Source: Symbiodinium natans
Lineage: Eukaryota; Sar; Dinophyceae; Suessiales; Symbiodiniaceae
NCBI GenBank assembly: GCA_905221605.1
Contig: CAJNDS010000866.1
Location: 1-56,784 of the forward strand
Reading direction: 5' to 3'
Length of the DNA stretch: 56,784 nt
Within the stretch, counting starts at the first letter, position 1. Every line of letters starts with the position of its first letter. Positions 1 through 12,600 of the stretch are shown here, one piece after another. Below the pieces are notes generated by a model that worked only from the letters and a program-made list of their open reading frames with translations, was not told the DNA's origin and ran no database searches. Made by a program: the position numbers and the translations under genes.

Positions 1-599
1 CAGATTTCAGGCGTTGCACCCCAAAGCCCTGGACCCTAAACCCTGATCCCTGAACCCTAGACCCTAAACCCTAATCCCTAAACCTTAAACCCCAAACCCT
101 ACCAAAGTCCCAAGCAAAGAGTGTTTTGTCATAGCCTGACGAGATTCATCTCACTCATCAGCAAGGAAGGACGAGCTGTGCAGAGGTGCATCTGAGGATC
201 AGGCCCAACCATATAAACATCACCTACTATGCTTTTAATAGGGTTCCAATTATTGCTACTTATACCTAGAAAGTGGGTACTTTTTCATGGGTCTACTCTA
301 AAGTGGGGAGGCGCTGTTTTGTGGGCAACCCCAAACCCTAAACCCTAAACCCTAAACCCTACACCCTAAACCCTAAATCTTGCGCCCTGAACTCTGCAGC
401 TGTTTGGCTCTGAAGGCCCTGCTGCCTAAGCCGCAAGAGCACAAGAAGGAAGCAGCCCCTATGACCACTCCAAGGTGTGGCTCCTCAGCAATATAGCAAG
501 GAGGGAACCCTAAACCCTAAACCCTAAACCCTAAACCCTAAAACCCTGAGGGAGGGGGCAAAAAACAGCAGGTTCCCTTAATTTCACCAAAACATTCCC
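1..599. repeat. Degenerate interstitial telomeric repeats
   Basis: The stretch alternates CCCTAAA-type tracts (about 20-110, 330-378, 505-545) with unique sequence. No confident gene is seen apart from the weak exon candidate at 400-474. The tracts are imperfect and internal, so this is not evidence of a chromosome end. Confidence 0.8.
400..474 (+). CDS. Possible orphan exon, unknown
   Basis: Between a CTGCAG acceptor-like site and a CCAAG|GTGTGG donor-like site lies an open stretch reading LALKALLPKPQEHKKEAAP. It is compositionally protein-like and breaks the telomeric repeats as other exons here do. It does not join in phase to exon 1, which appears to begin with its own ATG at 600. It could belong to an upstream gene or be chance. 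Confidence 0.2.
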
Positions 600-683
600 A
601 TGGCATTCGATAATGTGCTTGGTCCTCGAGTTGATCCACAATGGTTGGAGAGCCCAGAGATCTTCTCCATAAGAAGAGTGAAT
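600..683 (+). CDS. SulP-like transporter exon 1 (candidate start)
   Basis: ATG at 600 opens 28 codons beginning [20 protein letters not shown] and ending before a GC donor-like GCAGGG. An in-frame TAA lies at 579 with no AG between, which favours a true start over an internal exon. It joins exon 2 in phase 0. There is no recognisable domain; it would be a cytosolic N-terminus. Confidence 0.35.
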
Positions 684-3600
684 GCAGGGTTTAGGGTCTA
701 AGGCTTAGGGCTTAGATTGCATAAGGGCTTGAGGTTCAACCAAGCTACCCGTTCGAATCAATTGCCCTCATTTTGGGGCTTTAGGGAACCGAGGTACAAA
801 GCCAGTAGACCCTAAGCCCTAAACCCTAAAGCCTAAACCTGTGGCGTATTCTCCATCCGCCCACGATGGACGTGCTTCTGCGACCAGCCGGCAAGATGGC
901 TTTGGGAATTCGATCGTCTTTTCAGGAACTCTGTGTTGCCATTCTGTTCATACGAAACCCAAAACTCTAAACCGAAGAGGATACAAAGGGAGTATGAAAC
1001 TTCAGGTGCCTGGGAGTTCCGGGCCTGGGGCGGACTCTGGGGGTTGAGTCAAAGGTTTTAGGTTTGGGGAATAGGGTCTAGGGCATACCTGGGGGTTAAC
1101 TCGGTTTGGGGAATAGGGTTTTAGGGTTCAGTGTTTAGGGTAATCATACAACCCAAGGGCCCATACATCAGGCCTTTTAAGGAGGGAAGGGACCTTTTTA
1201 TCAGTTCGGAGACTTGAGCTTGGGCGCGCGAGTGGCGACGGATGCGCGCCCTTCATTTAGGGTGTCGGGTTTTGGGGGCCGGGGCTGGGGTTGAGGGGTT
1301 TAGGGGTTTAGGGATTGCACGGTGCAGTATCTCTCTCCCTCCCCATCTCTTTGCTCTCTCTCCCTCTCTCCCAGTCTCTGTCTCTCCCTCTCTCTTCTCG
1401 GTAGGCCCTTGGCACATGTGATATTTTACCTTATTGGGTTCAAGAGGATCATATTCAGGAGTATCTTTCAGAAGGTTTCAGGTCCTTCTGCGTCTGAGAG
1501 TGGCTCCGTGACAGAGGACGACGGAACGAGGTAAAGCTTCACCAAAATCCTTCAAACCCCGAACCCTAAAGCCCTAAACCTTAAACTCCAAACCCCCAAC
1601 CCTAGACCTCAAGCCCAAACCCTAAACTCTAAGCCCTAGAAAGCCTAAACCCTTTAAACGCCAAACCCACCCTTCAAAACCCTAAACCCCAAACCCCAAA
1701 CCCCAAACCCTAAACCCTAAACCCTAAACCCCAAACCCTAAACCCTAAACCCTAAACCCTAAACCCTAATCCCTAAACCCTAAACCCCAATCCCTAAACC
1801 CTAAACCCTAAACCCCAAACCCCAAACCCTAAACCCTAAACCCCAATCCCTAAACCCGAGACCCTAAACCCCAATCCCTAAACCCTAAACCCTAAACCCT
1901 AAACCCTAAACCCTAAACCCTAAACCCTAAACCCTAAACCCTAAACCCTAAACCCTAAACCCCAAGCCCTTTCAAACCCATACGATCCGAAGAGCCACTC
2001 GGCACAGAGGCCAGCGTCGGACCTGGGAGTGGTTGCGGGCTTTTAAGGGTTTTAGGGTTTTTTTAGGGTTTTTTAGGGTTTTTAGGGGTTTTTAGGGCTT
2101 TTTAGGGGTTTTAGGGTTTTTAGGGATTTTAGGGCTTTGTAGGGATTTTAGGGTTTTTAGGGATTTTAGGTTTATTTTAGGGTTTTTTGGGTTGCTTAGG
2201 GTTTTTAGGGTTTTTAGGGTTGTTTAGGGTTTTTAGGGTTGTTTAGGGTTTTTTGGGGTTTTTAGGGTTTTTTTGGGTTTTTAGGGTTTTCAGGGTTTTT
2301 GGGTTTTTTTAGGGTTTTTGGGGTTTTTGGGGTGTTTAGGGTTTGGGGTTTAGGGTTTGGGGTTTGGGGTTTGGGTTTAGGATTAAGCCTTTGGGGTTTA
2401 GTTATAAGGGTTTGGTGTTTATAGGGTTCGGGGTTTAGAATTTGGGATTTGAGGTTATGTTTTTGGGTTCCAGGTCTAGGGGTTGACTGAGGAAGAAGCA
2501 TCCCCACAAGTCGAAGACTCCGTTTGGCTGGTGGCCGCTGTACCAGGAGGCTGGAAAGACGCTGCTGGGGCGTCACGCAAACCCTAAACCCTAAACCGTA
2601 AACCCTGAACCCTGAACCCTAAGGCAAGTTACGCAGAAGCTTCCCAAGCCGGCCAAGAGGGTATGTTTGCCGATACGGACGTTGTCCAATACTTAAAGTG
2701 GGGGGGGACTTAGTACTTAGTTTACTATTATGCCCAAAACCCTAAACTGCAAACCCCAAACCCCAAACCCCAAACCCCAAACCCTAAACCCTAAACCCCA
2801 AACCCTAAACCCCTGAACCTTAACCTTCCAGGTGGTTCCCCTGGAAGATGATGGCCGTGCCGACAAGGCTCTGGTCGTCGCCAATGTGGGCGCTGGGCTC
2901 ATGATCGGCATTCGTCAAGGCTGCGGTTTAGGGTTTAGGGTTTAGGGTTTTGGGCCTCGGGTGTTGCTTCGCCTTCAACCAAATCCTCAACCCTAGACCT
3001 GTAGAAGCGCTTAAAGACCCATGTAAACCCTGATAAGCCCTAGCAAAACCCTGATAAAGCCTTCTGAACCCTAAAGCGCTAAACCCTAAACTCTAACCCT
3101 ATAACCCTTTAACGCTGATAAACCCTAGAATCTAGAACCCTAAAACCCCTAAACCCTAAACCCATAAACCCTAAACCCTAAACCCTAAACCCTAAACCCT
3201 AAGCCTAAACCCTAAATCCAACAACTCTTAACCCTAAACGTCTTTTGAAACTTCACCACCCTAAACCCTAAACCCTAAACCCTAAACCCTAAACCCTAAA
3301 CCCTAAACCCTAAACCCTAAACCCTAAGTCCCGACATGGAGTTAATGGTCCGCATGCGGCCTTGTTCCTGGCTTCAGCCTACTCGCGCCTTACGGCTCTT
3401 AGGGTTTAGGGTTTGGGGTTTAGGGTTTGGGGCTTAGGGTTTAGGATTCTTCAGGTTTCGGGTTTTGGCTTTTGGTGCAGAACCCAAGCTTATTTGTCAC
3501 GAAGCCGCCCCACCCTAACCCTAAACCCTAAACCCTCATAGCGCGTCAGCTCCCCGAAATCTCTGAACCCCAAGCATCCTGCAGCCCCCCGCAGCCCCCT

Positions 3601-6600
3601 CAAGCCCAAACCCCACAAGGCCTAACCTACTGGCTCTTGGTAGGTACTTCTATCCCCCTGTACATAGATATGTATATGTGAGAGGGACCTTTTGGGTCCA
3701 TTTCACGTATATCACTTGTATGAGGAATTTAATTTATTTACCTATTAATTTCTTTAATTTCTTTAATTTCTGGGGCTCTCTTAGGGAAATAAATGAAATT
3801 AAAGAAATTAATTAATTTCATTAATTTCTTTAATTTCTGGGCCTCTCTGTGCGAAATTAAAGAAATCAATGAAATTAATTAGTTTCTTTAATTTCATTAA
3901 TTTCTTTAATTTATTTTAATTAGTCCCGTGAGCCGGGGGGGCTCCCCCAATTAATTTCTTTAATTTCTTTAATTTCTGGGCCTCTCTGTGAGAAATTAAA
4001 GAAATTAAAGAAATTAATTCCGGTAGCCCTTCGGGCTTGCGAGACTAATTAAAAGAAATTAAAGAAATTAAAGAAATTAAAGAAATTAATGAAATTAATT
4101 AATTTATTTAATTTCTTTAATTTCTGGGCCTCTCTGTGAGAAATTAAAGAAATTAAAGAAATTAATTAATTTCATTAATTTCTTTAATTTCTGGGCCTCC
4201 CTGTGAGAAATTAAAGAAATTAAAGAAATTAATTAATTTCATTAATTTCTTTAATTTCTGGGCCTCTCTGTGCGAAATTAAAGAAATTAAAGAAATTCAT
4301 TAATTTCTTTAATTTCATTAATTTCATTAATTTCTTTAATTTATTTTAATTAGTCCCGTGAGCCGGGGGGGCTACCCCAATTAATTTCTTTAATTTCTTT
4401 AATTTCTGGGCCTCTCTGTGAGAAATTAAAGAAATTAAAGAAATTAATTCAGGTAGCCCTTCGGGCTTGCGAGACTAATTAAAAGAAATTAAAGAAATTA
4501 AAGAAATTAAAGAAATTAATGAAATTAATTAATTGCTTTAATTTCTTTAATTTCTGGGCCTCTCTGTGAGAAATTAAAGAAATTAAAGAAATTAATTAAT
4601 TTCATTAATTTCTTTAATTTCCGGGCCTCTCTGTGAGAAATTAAAGAAATTAAAGAAACTAAATAATTTCATTAATTTCTTTAATTTCTGGGCCTCTCTG
4701 TGCGAAATTAAAGAAATTAAAGAAATTAATTAATTTCTTTAATTTCATTAATTTCATTAATTTCTTTAATTTATTTTAATTAGTCCCGTGAGCCGGGGGG
4801 CCCCCCCCAATTAATTTCTTTAATTTCTTTAATTTCTGGGCCTCTCTGTGAGAAATTAAAGAAATTAAAGAAATTAATTCCGATAGCCCTTCGGGCTTGC
4901 GAGACTAATTAAAAGAAATTAATGAAATTAAAGAAATTAAAGAAATTAATGAAATTAATTAATTTCTGTAATTTCTTTAATTTCTGGGCCTCTCTGTGAG
5001 AAATTAAAGAAATTAAAGAAATTAATTAATTTCATTAATTTCTTTAATTTCTGGGCCTCTCTGTGAGAAATTAAAGAAATTAAAGAAATTCATTAATTTC
5101 ATTAATTTCTTTAATTTCTGGGCCTCTCTGTGCGAAATTAAAGAAATTAGAGAAATTAATTAATTTCTTTAATTTCTTTAATTTCATTAATTTCATTAAT
5201 TTCTTTAATTTATTTTAATTAGTCCCGTGAGCCGGGGGGCCCCCCCCAATTAATTTCTTTAATTTCTTTAATTTCTGTGCCTCTCTGTGAGAAATTAAAG
5301 AAATTAAAGAAATTAATTAATTTCATTAATTTCTTTAATTTCTGGGCCTCTCTGTGAGAAATTAAAGAAATTAAAGAAATTAAAGAAATTAAAGAAATTA
5401 ATTAATTTCATTAATTTCTTTAATTTCTGGGCCTCTCTGTGCGAAATTAAAGAAATTAAAGAAATTAATTAATTTCTTTAATTTCATTAATTTCTTTAAT
5501 TTATTTTAATTAGTCCCGTGAGCCGGGGGGGCTACCCCAATTAATTTCTTTAATTTCTGGGCCTCTCTGTGAGAAATTAAAGAAATTAAAGAAATTAATG
5601 CCGGTAGCCCTTCGGGCTTGCGAGACTAATTAAAAGAAATTAATGAAATTAAAGAAATTAAAGAAATTAATGAAATTAATTAATTTCTTTAATTTCTTTA
5701 ATTTCTGGGCCTCTCTATGAGAAATTAAAGAAATTAAAGAAATTAACTAATTTCATTAATTTCTTTAATTTCTGGGCCTCTCTGTGCGAAATTAAAGAAA
5801 TTAAAGAAATCAATCAATTTCATTAATTTCTTTAATTTCTGGGCCTCTCTGTGCGAAATTAAAGAAATTAAAGAAATTAATTAATTTCTTTAATTTCATT
5901 AATTTCATTAATTTCTTTAATTTATTTAAATTAGTCCCGTGAGCCGGGGGGGCTCCCCCAATTAATTTCTTTAATTTCTTTAATTTCTTTAATTTCTTTA
6001 GTTTATGGGCATCTCTGTGCGAAATTAAAGAAATTAAAGAAATAAATTCCGGTAGCCCTTCGGGCTTGCGAGACTAGTTAAAAGAAATTAAAGAAATTAA
6101 AGAAATTAAAGAAATTAATGAAATTAGTTAATTTCTTTAATTTCTCGAATTTCTGGGCCTCTATGTGAGAAATTAAAGAAATTAATTAATTTCATTAATT
6201 TCTTTAATTTCTGGGCCTCTCTGAAATTAATTTCTGTAGTTTCTCTACTTTCAGAGCCTATCTGTGAGAAATCAAAGAAACTAAATACATTAATCAATTT
6301 CTTTTATTTGATCAATTTCATTAATTTCTTTTATTTAAACTAATCCCGTGAGCCGGGTAATTAATTTTTGTAATTTCTTTATTTTCTAGGCCTCTCTGTG
6401 AGAAATTTCAGAAATTAACAAAAAACATCCGGTAGCCGCGTGGGGTTGCGAGACTAACGAAAAGAAATTAAAGAAAGTAATGAAATTAATTAATTTCTCT
6501 GGCTTTTTAATTGCTAAGCCTCTCTGTGAGAAATTAGAGAAATTCAAGCAATTAACCATCCTCTTTAATTTCTTGATTTTCTGGGCCTCTTTAAGCCTTC

Positions 6601-9600
6601 GTGCATCTTTATCGCGTTCCCTTTTCTATTCCCTTACTTTCGCGCTGAAACCATCACCCTTTCTTTCCCTTAATTTCCCCATTCATCCCTTAAAGAAAGG
6701 GACGCCTTCAAGATGTAGGAAGGATTTTTCATATAGTTGTGTGTACAATGGCTTGGTACTAGCGCTCTAATTTTCAAGAAGCTGTTTTGCATGTAATGTG
6801 TGTCACGAGTTTGCTACGTTCATAGGCAGACTATGCAAATACACCCTCTCTAAACAAACCATTTTCCCTAAACCCTGAACCCTAAACTCTAAACCCTAAA
6901 CCCTAAACGCTCAAAGACTCCTACGGCCTCCAGGCCCTCTAAGAATCCCAAGTTCTCTAAGACTCCCAAGCCCCCTACACTTCCTAAGGCCCCGAAGCTC
7001 CCCAGGCCCCCTGAGCCCGCCAAGCCTCCTTAAGTCCCGTAAGCTCCCTAAGCTGTCGAAGCCCCCTTACTCCCTAAACAATTTCGCAGAGCAAGCAAAC
7101 AGAATTTCAGGACTACAAGCAATCGGTCATGAGCTGTCCTGCAGGCAACGCCTCCACCCAAAGCGTAACTTAAAATTTCCCTGACGTTTCCCTGTTGCGC
7201 TTTTTTTTGGCCCCGATTGTTTCAGGGAAGTTTTCCCTTGAAACCCCTGTGTAGTGCTAGAATTTCCCCTCGAATCCCTTTAAGGCTTCGTGTATCTGTA
7301 CCGCGTTCCCTTTTCTATTCCCTTACTTTCGTGCTGAAACCATCGCCCTTTCTTTCCCTTAATTTCCCCAGTCATCCCTTAAAGAAAGGGACGCCTTCAA
7401 GATGTAGGAAGGATTTTTCATATAGTTGTGTGTACAATGGCTTGGTACTAGCGCTCTAATTTTCAAGAAGCTGTTTTGCAAGTAATGTGTGTCACGAGTT
7501 TGCTACGTTCATAGGCAGACGATGTAAATACACCCTCTCTAAACAAACCATTTCCCCTAAACCCTGAACCCTAAACTCTAAACCCTAAACCCTAAACGCT
7601 CAAAGACTCCTACGGCCTCCAGGCCCTCTAAGAATCCCAAGTTCTCTAAGACTCCCAAGCCCCCTACACTTCCTAAGGCCCCGAAGCTCCCCAGGCCCCC
7701 TGAGCCCGCCAAGCCTCCTTAAGTCCCGTAAGCTCCCTAAGCTGTCGAAGCCCCCTTACTCCCTAAACAATTTCGCAGAGCAAGCAGACAGCAAGTGAAG
7801 TTCATACAGTTCAAGTCCGTTTACTTCAGATCTATTGAATGCCAATGAAGTGTATAGAGTTGACCACAAGTGCATGGCATTCAACTCAACACACTTGAGT
7901 GCCATGCAGTTCGAGTGCATACACGTCCAGTATACAAGTGCAGTATACAAGTGAGTATGCAACCATATAAGTGCATACACTTAAGTGCATACACTTGTCC
8001 AAGTGCATACAGTTCGAGCGCACAGAGTCAAGTGCATAGACTCAACGCACCGCAAATCGATGCTTTCGGGCCAATCGTCTTCTAGTTTAAATTAGTCCCG
8101 TGAGCCGGGTGGGCTCCCCCAATTAATTTCTTTAATTTCTTTAATTTCTGGGTCTCTCTGTGAGAAATTAAAGAAATTAAAGAAATAAAAAAGAAATTAA
8201 AGAAATTAATTCAGGCAGCCGTTCGGGCTTGCGAGACTAATTAAACGAAATTACAGAAAGTAAAGAAATTCAAGAAATTGAGGGAGTTAAAGAAATTAAA
8301 GGTTTTCAGAAATTCAAACAATAAAGAAATCAAAGAAATTAAAGAAATTAATGAAATTCATGAAACTAATTCCGGCAGCTGTTCGGGCTTGCGAGATTAA
8401 TGAAAACAAATTAAAGAAATTCACAATTCATTAATTTCCGTAACTTCTTCCTGTCTGTGAGAAAAACAAGAAATGCAAGAAGTTAATTCCGGTAGTCGTT
8501 CGGGCTTACCAAAAGCAAAGGAGAATCACGTCCCATTGAAAGATAGACGAGTTGTGTCTTTGTACGTTGCGAGGTGGGGGAGCTCTTTCACAAGAGGTAG
8601 GTAGAGGACTTTCTCATGTCCGGCAAAGAGATAGAGACGATCTTTCATGACCCGCTACGAGATAGAGGAGCCTCTTTCATGTAAAGGGTAGGAAACGGTA
8701 GAGCTGCGAGCTCGTCTACCCATTGACGGGAAATGAGCAAGACAGGACATTAGAGTGCTCTTGTAGCTTGTATGAGTGAATTCTTGTCATTGAAAAAGGG
8801 GAGCTCTTTCGCAAGCGGTAAAGTAGAGAACTCTCTCATTTGCTGGAAAGTCTTTCATGACCTATTGCGAGATAAAGAAGCTCTGCCACGTAGAAGGTAG
8901 CAAACGGTAGAGCTGAGACGCTGAGAGCTCCTCTACCTAGGGACCTAGTGACGGGGAACCAAAAGGATAGGATATGAGAGAGCTCTCCTGAAGGAGTTCT
9001 TCAATCTCTGACTAGGAGATGAATGAGCTCCTGTCTCTTCTCATACGTAATGACAGACAGGAAATGAACGATGCCCTCGAGCTTTTAACGCATCAAGAAA
9101 AAGCTCCTCTATCCCCTACAAGAGTGGGAGAGAGGGAAGCCCTCTCTGACCTATTAGGAGATAGAAGAGCTTGCTCATTGCAAAATATCAAGAGGAGGAG
9201 CTCTTGCAGAAGTCATGACCTGTTAGGAACCAGAGGAGATAGAAGAGCTTGCTCATTGCAAAAGGGGAAGCGGAGGAGCTCTTGCAGAAGAGGCAAGGAG
9301 CTCCTTCACTTGCTACAAAGACACAGAGGAGCTTTCAGACGACGTATATTCAGAGATAGCGAAACTCGATCACGTAGAGATAGAGACTCTCTTAATAGAG
9401 ACTAATGAGTTATGTCATGTCTCATTTATCGGACAGAGAATGGCCCAGGGCGACCTTCAAAACTCTTCATTGATAGAGAAGCTATTTCGGAAAACAAACA
9501 TGGTGGAGAACTCTCTCATTCCTGCAATGTGATACAGGAGGTCTCTCATGACCTCTTGTGAGATAGAGACCGGTTGCATCAGGGAAGTTTTCCCTGGAAA

Positions 9601-12600
9601 CCCTTTGCTATTCCCTTACTTTGGTGCTGAAACCATCACGTTCTTGTTCCTTAATGCCCCAGTAAACCCTTGGAGAAAGAGGTGTTTTCAAGATGTGGTG
9701 GGGTATCTCATGTAGGAATGTACAATGGTTAGACACTAGCGCTCTTGCTTTCAAGAAGCAGTCTTGCAAGTAATGGCTCTGGGTTATGTCACGGGTTTGT
9801 TACGGTAATAGGCAGACTACACAAATACACCCTCCATTAAATTCCCGTAGCCCTATAAACCCTACACCCTGCACGCGAATCCTGAGCCCCCTAAGACTCC
9901 TATGCCCCCTACGATGAGATATAGTTCATGGGAGAGCTCTTATACCGTTTATGAATGCATTCTTCTATCTTTGAGATGAAAGAGCTCCTCTATCTTCTCA
10001 TAGGAAATGAAAGAGATCCTGCATATGAAAAGAAAAGACCCTTCGAGAAAAGTTAAAGAATGGTAACGAATCCATGTCATCAATCTTTTCATGCGTAATG
10101 AGAGCGCTCCACACTCTTAATGGGACATGAAAGAGCTCCTCCATTTCTTTGAAATCAAAACCTTGCTTTCTCCCTGAGTGACAAAGATCTCTTGGAAATG
10201 AGAGATCTCTGCTACCACTTTCGAAAAAATGAGCTCCTATATCTCGGAGTCGGAAAGATAAAGATGTGAAAAGGAGCCCTCCCAAACCTACGAGGCGCCA
10301 GAGCACCCGCCCGCAGCTTTTCAAGCAGGAGAAAGGCTCTTTCGTAAGGGGCGGAGGAGCTCTGTCATTCCCTCAACCAGAGGGAGGGGAGCCCTCTCAT
10401 GACCTATTCAAGAGAGAGGAGATAGAAGAGCTTGCTCATTGCTCTTTAGGATGCGGAGGAGCTTTTGCACAAGAGGCAAGGAGCTCTTTTACTTCTACAA
10501 ACGCATAGAAGAGCGTTTAGATGACCTGTTACGAAATAGAATAAATGCTGTCTCACGTAAGCGAGAGAGACTGATGAGTTATGCGACGCTCCATTTCAGG
10601 GACAGGCCTTCGAAACCTTCAATTAGGGTTGATCTCTCGCAAAAAGGTAAAAGAGCTATGTCATTTCCTACGAAGCGATAAGCAGCCTAGAGACAATCGG
10701 CTTCTCTCATGTTTGCTTCATGGATAGAGAAGCTTTCTCAACCAAAACCAAAGAGACGGATCATGTCCCATTGAAAGATAGACGAGTTCTGTCTTTGTAC
10801 GTTACGAGGTGGGGGAGCTCTTTCACAAGAGGTAGGTAGAGGACTCTCTCATGTCCGGCAAAGAGATAGAGACGATCTTTCATGACCCGCTACGAGATAG
10901 AGAGCCTCTTTCATGTAAAGGGTAAGATATAGAAGAGCTGTGAGCTCCTTTACCTATCGACGGGAACTCTTATAGCTTTCATGAATGAGTTCTTGCCAGT
11001 GAACAAAGGGAGCTCTTTCACAAAGGGTAGATAGAGACCTCTCTCATTTCCTGTAAAAGAAAGAGGAGGTCTCTCACGACCTGATTATTGCGAGATAGAG
11101 AAGCTATGTCATATAAAGATAAGAAATGGTAGAGCTGAGGACTCCTCTGCCTAGTGACGGGAAATCAGTTAGATAGGACATGAGAGAACTTTCATACATT
11201 TCTTATGAATGAGTTCTTCAATCTCTGAATAGAAAATGAATGAGCTCCTGTGTCTTCGCATACGAAATGACAGTGTGGAAATGAGCTGTCTCATGACCTG
11301 TTAGGAAACAGAGGAGATAAAGAGCTTGCTCATTGCAAAAGAGGAAGCGGAGGGCTCTTGCAGAAGAGGCAAGGAGCTCCTTCACTTGCTGCAAAGATAC
11401 AGAGGAGCTTTCAGATGACCTATTCAGAGATAGCGAAACTCGATCACGTAAACGATAGAGATTGAAAAGTTATGTCATGCCCCATTTCAGGGATAGAGAA
11501 TGGCCTTCCAGACTTTCATTTCGAATAAAGGAGAGATCTGTCACAGAAAGGTAGAAGAGCTATTCATTTCTTATTATATCACGGGTAGACAAGCTTTTTC
11601 TCAAATACAAACAAAAAACCTGGCTCATGCACCATTGAAAGATAGACGAGTTCTGTCACTCTCGATCACAAGGTGGAGGAGCTCTTTCACACGGGGTAGG
11701 TAGAGCACTCTCTCTTTTCTTGCAAAGAGATAGAGAAGATCTGTCATGACTCCATGAACCGTTACGAGATAGAGAAGCCTCTTTCATGTAAAGGATAGGT
11801 CATGGTAGAGCTGAGAGCTCCTCTGCCTAGTGATGGCAAACGAGAAATAGGAACCAAAGGAGATAGAAGAGGTTGCTCATTGCAAAATAGGAAGCGGAGG
11901 AGCTATTGCAGAAGAGGCAAGCAGCTCCTTCACTTGCTGCGCAGACACAAAGGAGCTTTCAGATGACCTGTTCAGAGATAGCGAAACTCTCTCACGTAAA
12001 CGATAGAGACTGATGAGTTGTGTCCCCATTCAAGGGATAGAGAATGGCCTTCCAAACTTTCATTTCGGGTAAAGAAGAGATCTGTCGCAAAAAGGTAGAA
12101 GAGCTATGTCATTTCTTATGCATCGATAAACGGCTACTCGCATGATTTCTTCATCGATAGAGAAGCAGCTATTTCTGAATAGAAATTCACAATGGAGCTG
12201 TCTCATGTCCCAGTGAAAGATAGACGAGTTGTGGCATTTGATTTTGAGGTGAAGGAGCTCTTTCACAAGAGGTAGGTAGAGGACTCTCTAATGTTCTGCA
12301 AAGAGATAGAGGCAATCTTTCTTGACCCGCTACGAGATAGAGGAGCCTCTTCCATGTAAAGGGTAGGATGTGGTAGAGCTGTGAGCTCCTCTACCTATCG
12401 ACGGGAAATTAACAAGAAAGTACATTCGAGAGCTCTTACAGCTTCTATGAATGAGTTCTTGTGATTGAACAAAGGGAGCTCTTTCACAAAAGGTAGATAG
12501 AGACCTCTCTCATTTCCTGCAAAAGAAAGAGGAGGTCTCTCATGACCTATTGCGAGATAGAGAAGCTATGTCATATAAAAGATACGAAATGGTAGAGCTG

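Noticed and set aside
1-120. Chromosome end (true telomere) at the left edge
   Set aside because: The tract is short, degenerate and similar to dozens of internal tracts, so there is no reason to infer an end.
841-1047. Open frames at 841-1047
   Set aside because: Two frames are plausible (one with [18 protein letters not shown]), but neither has convincing splice sites joining exons 1 and 2 in phase.
3725-6480. CRISPR-like array
   Set aside because: The repeats are AT-rich, variable and lack regular unique spacers. The context is eukaryotic.
9019-9405. 128-codon frame [20 protein letters not shown]...
   Set aside because: It lies wholly within the GAGCTC satellite and repeats its units, so it is a repeat-derived frame.
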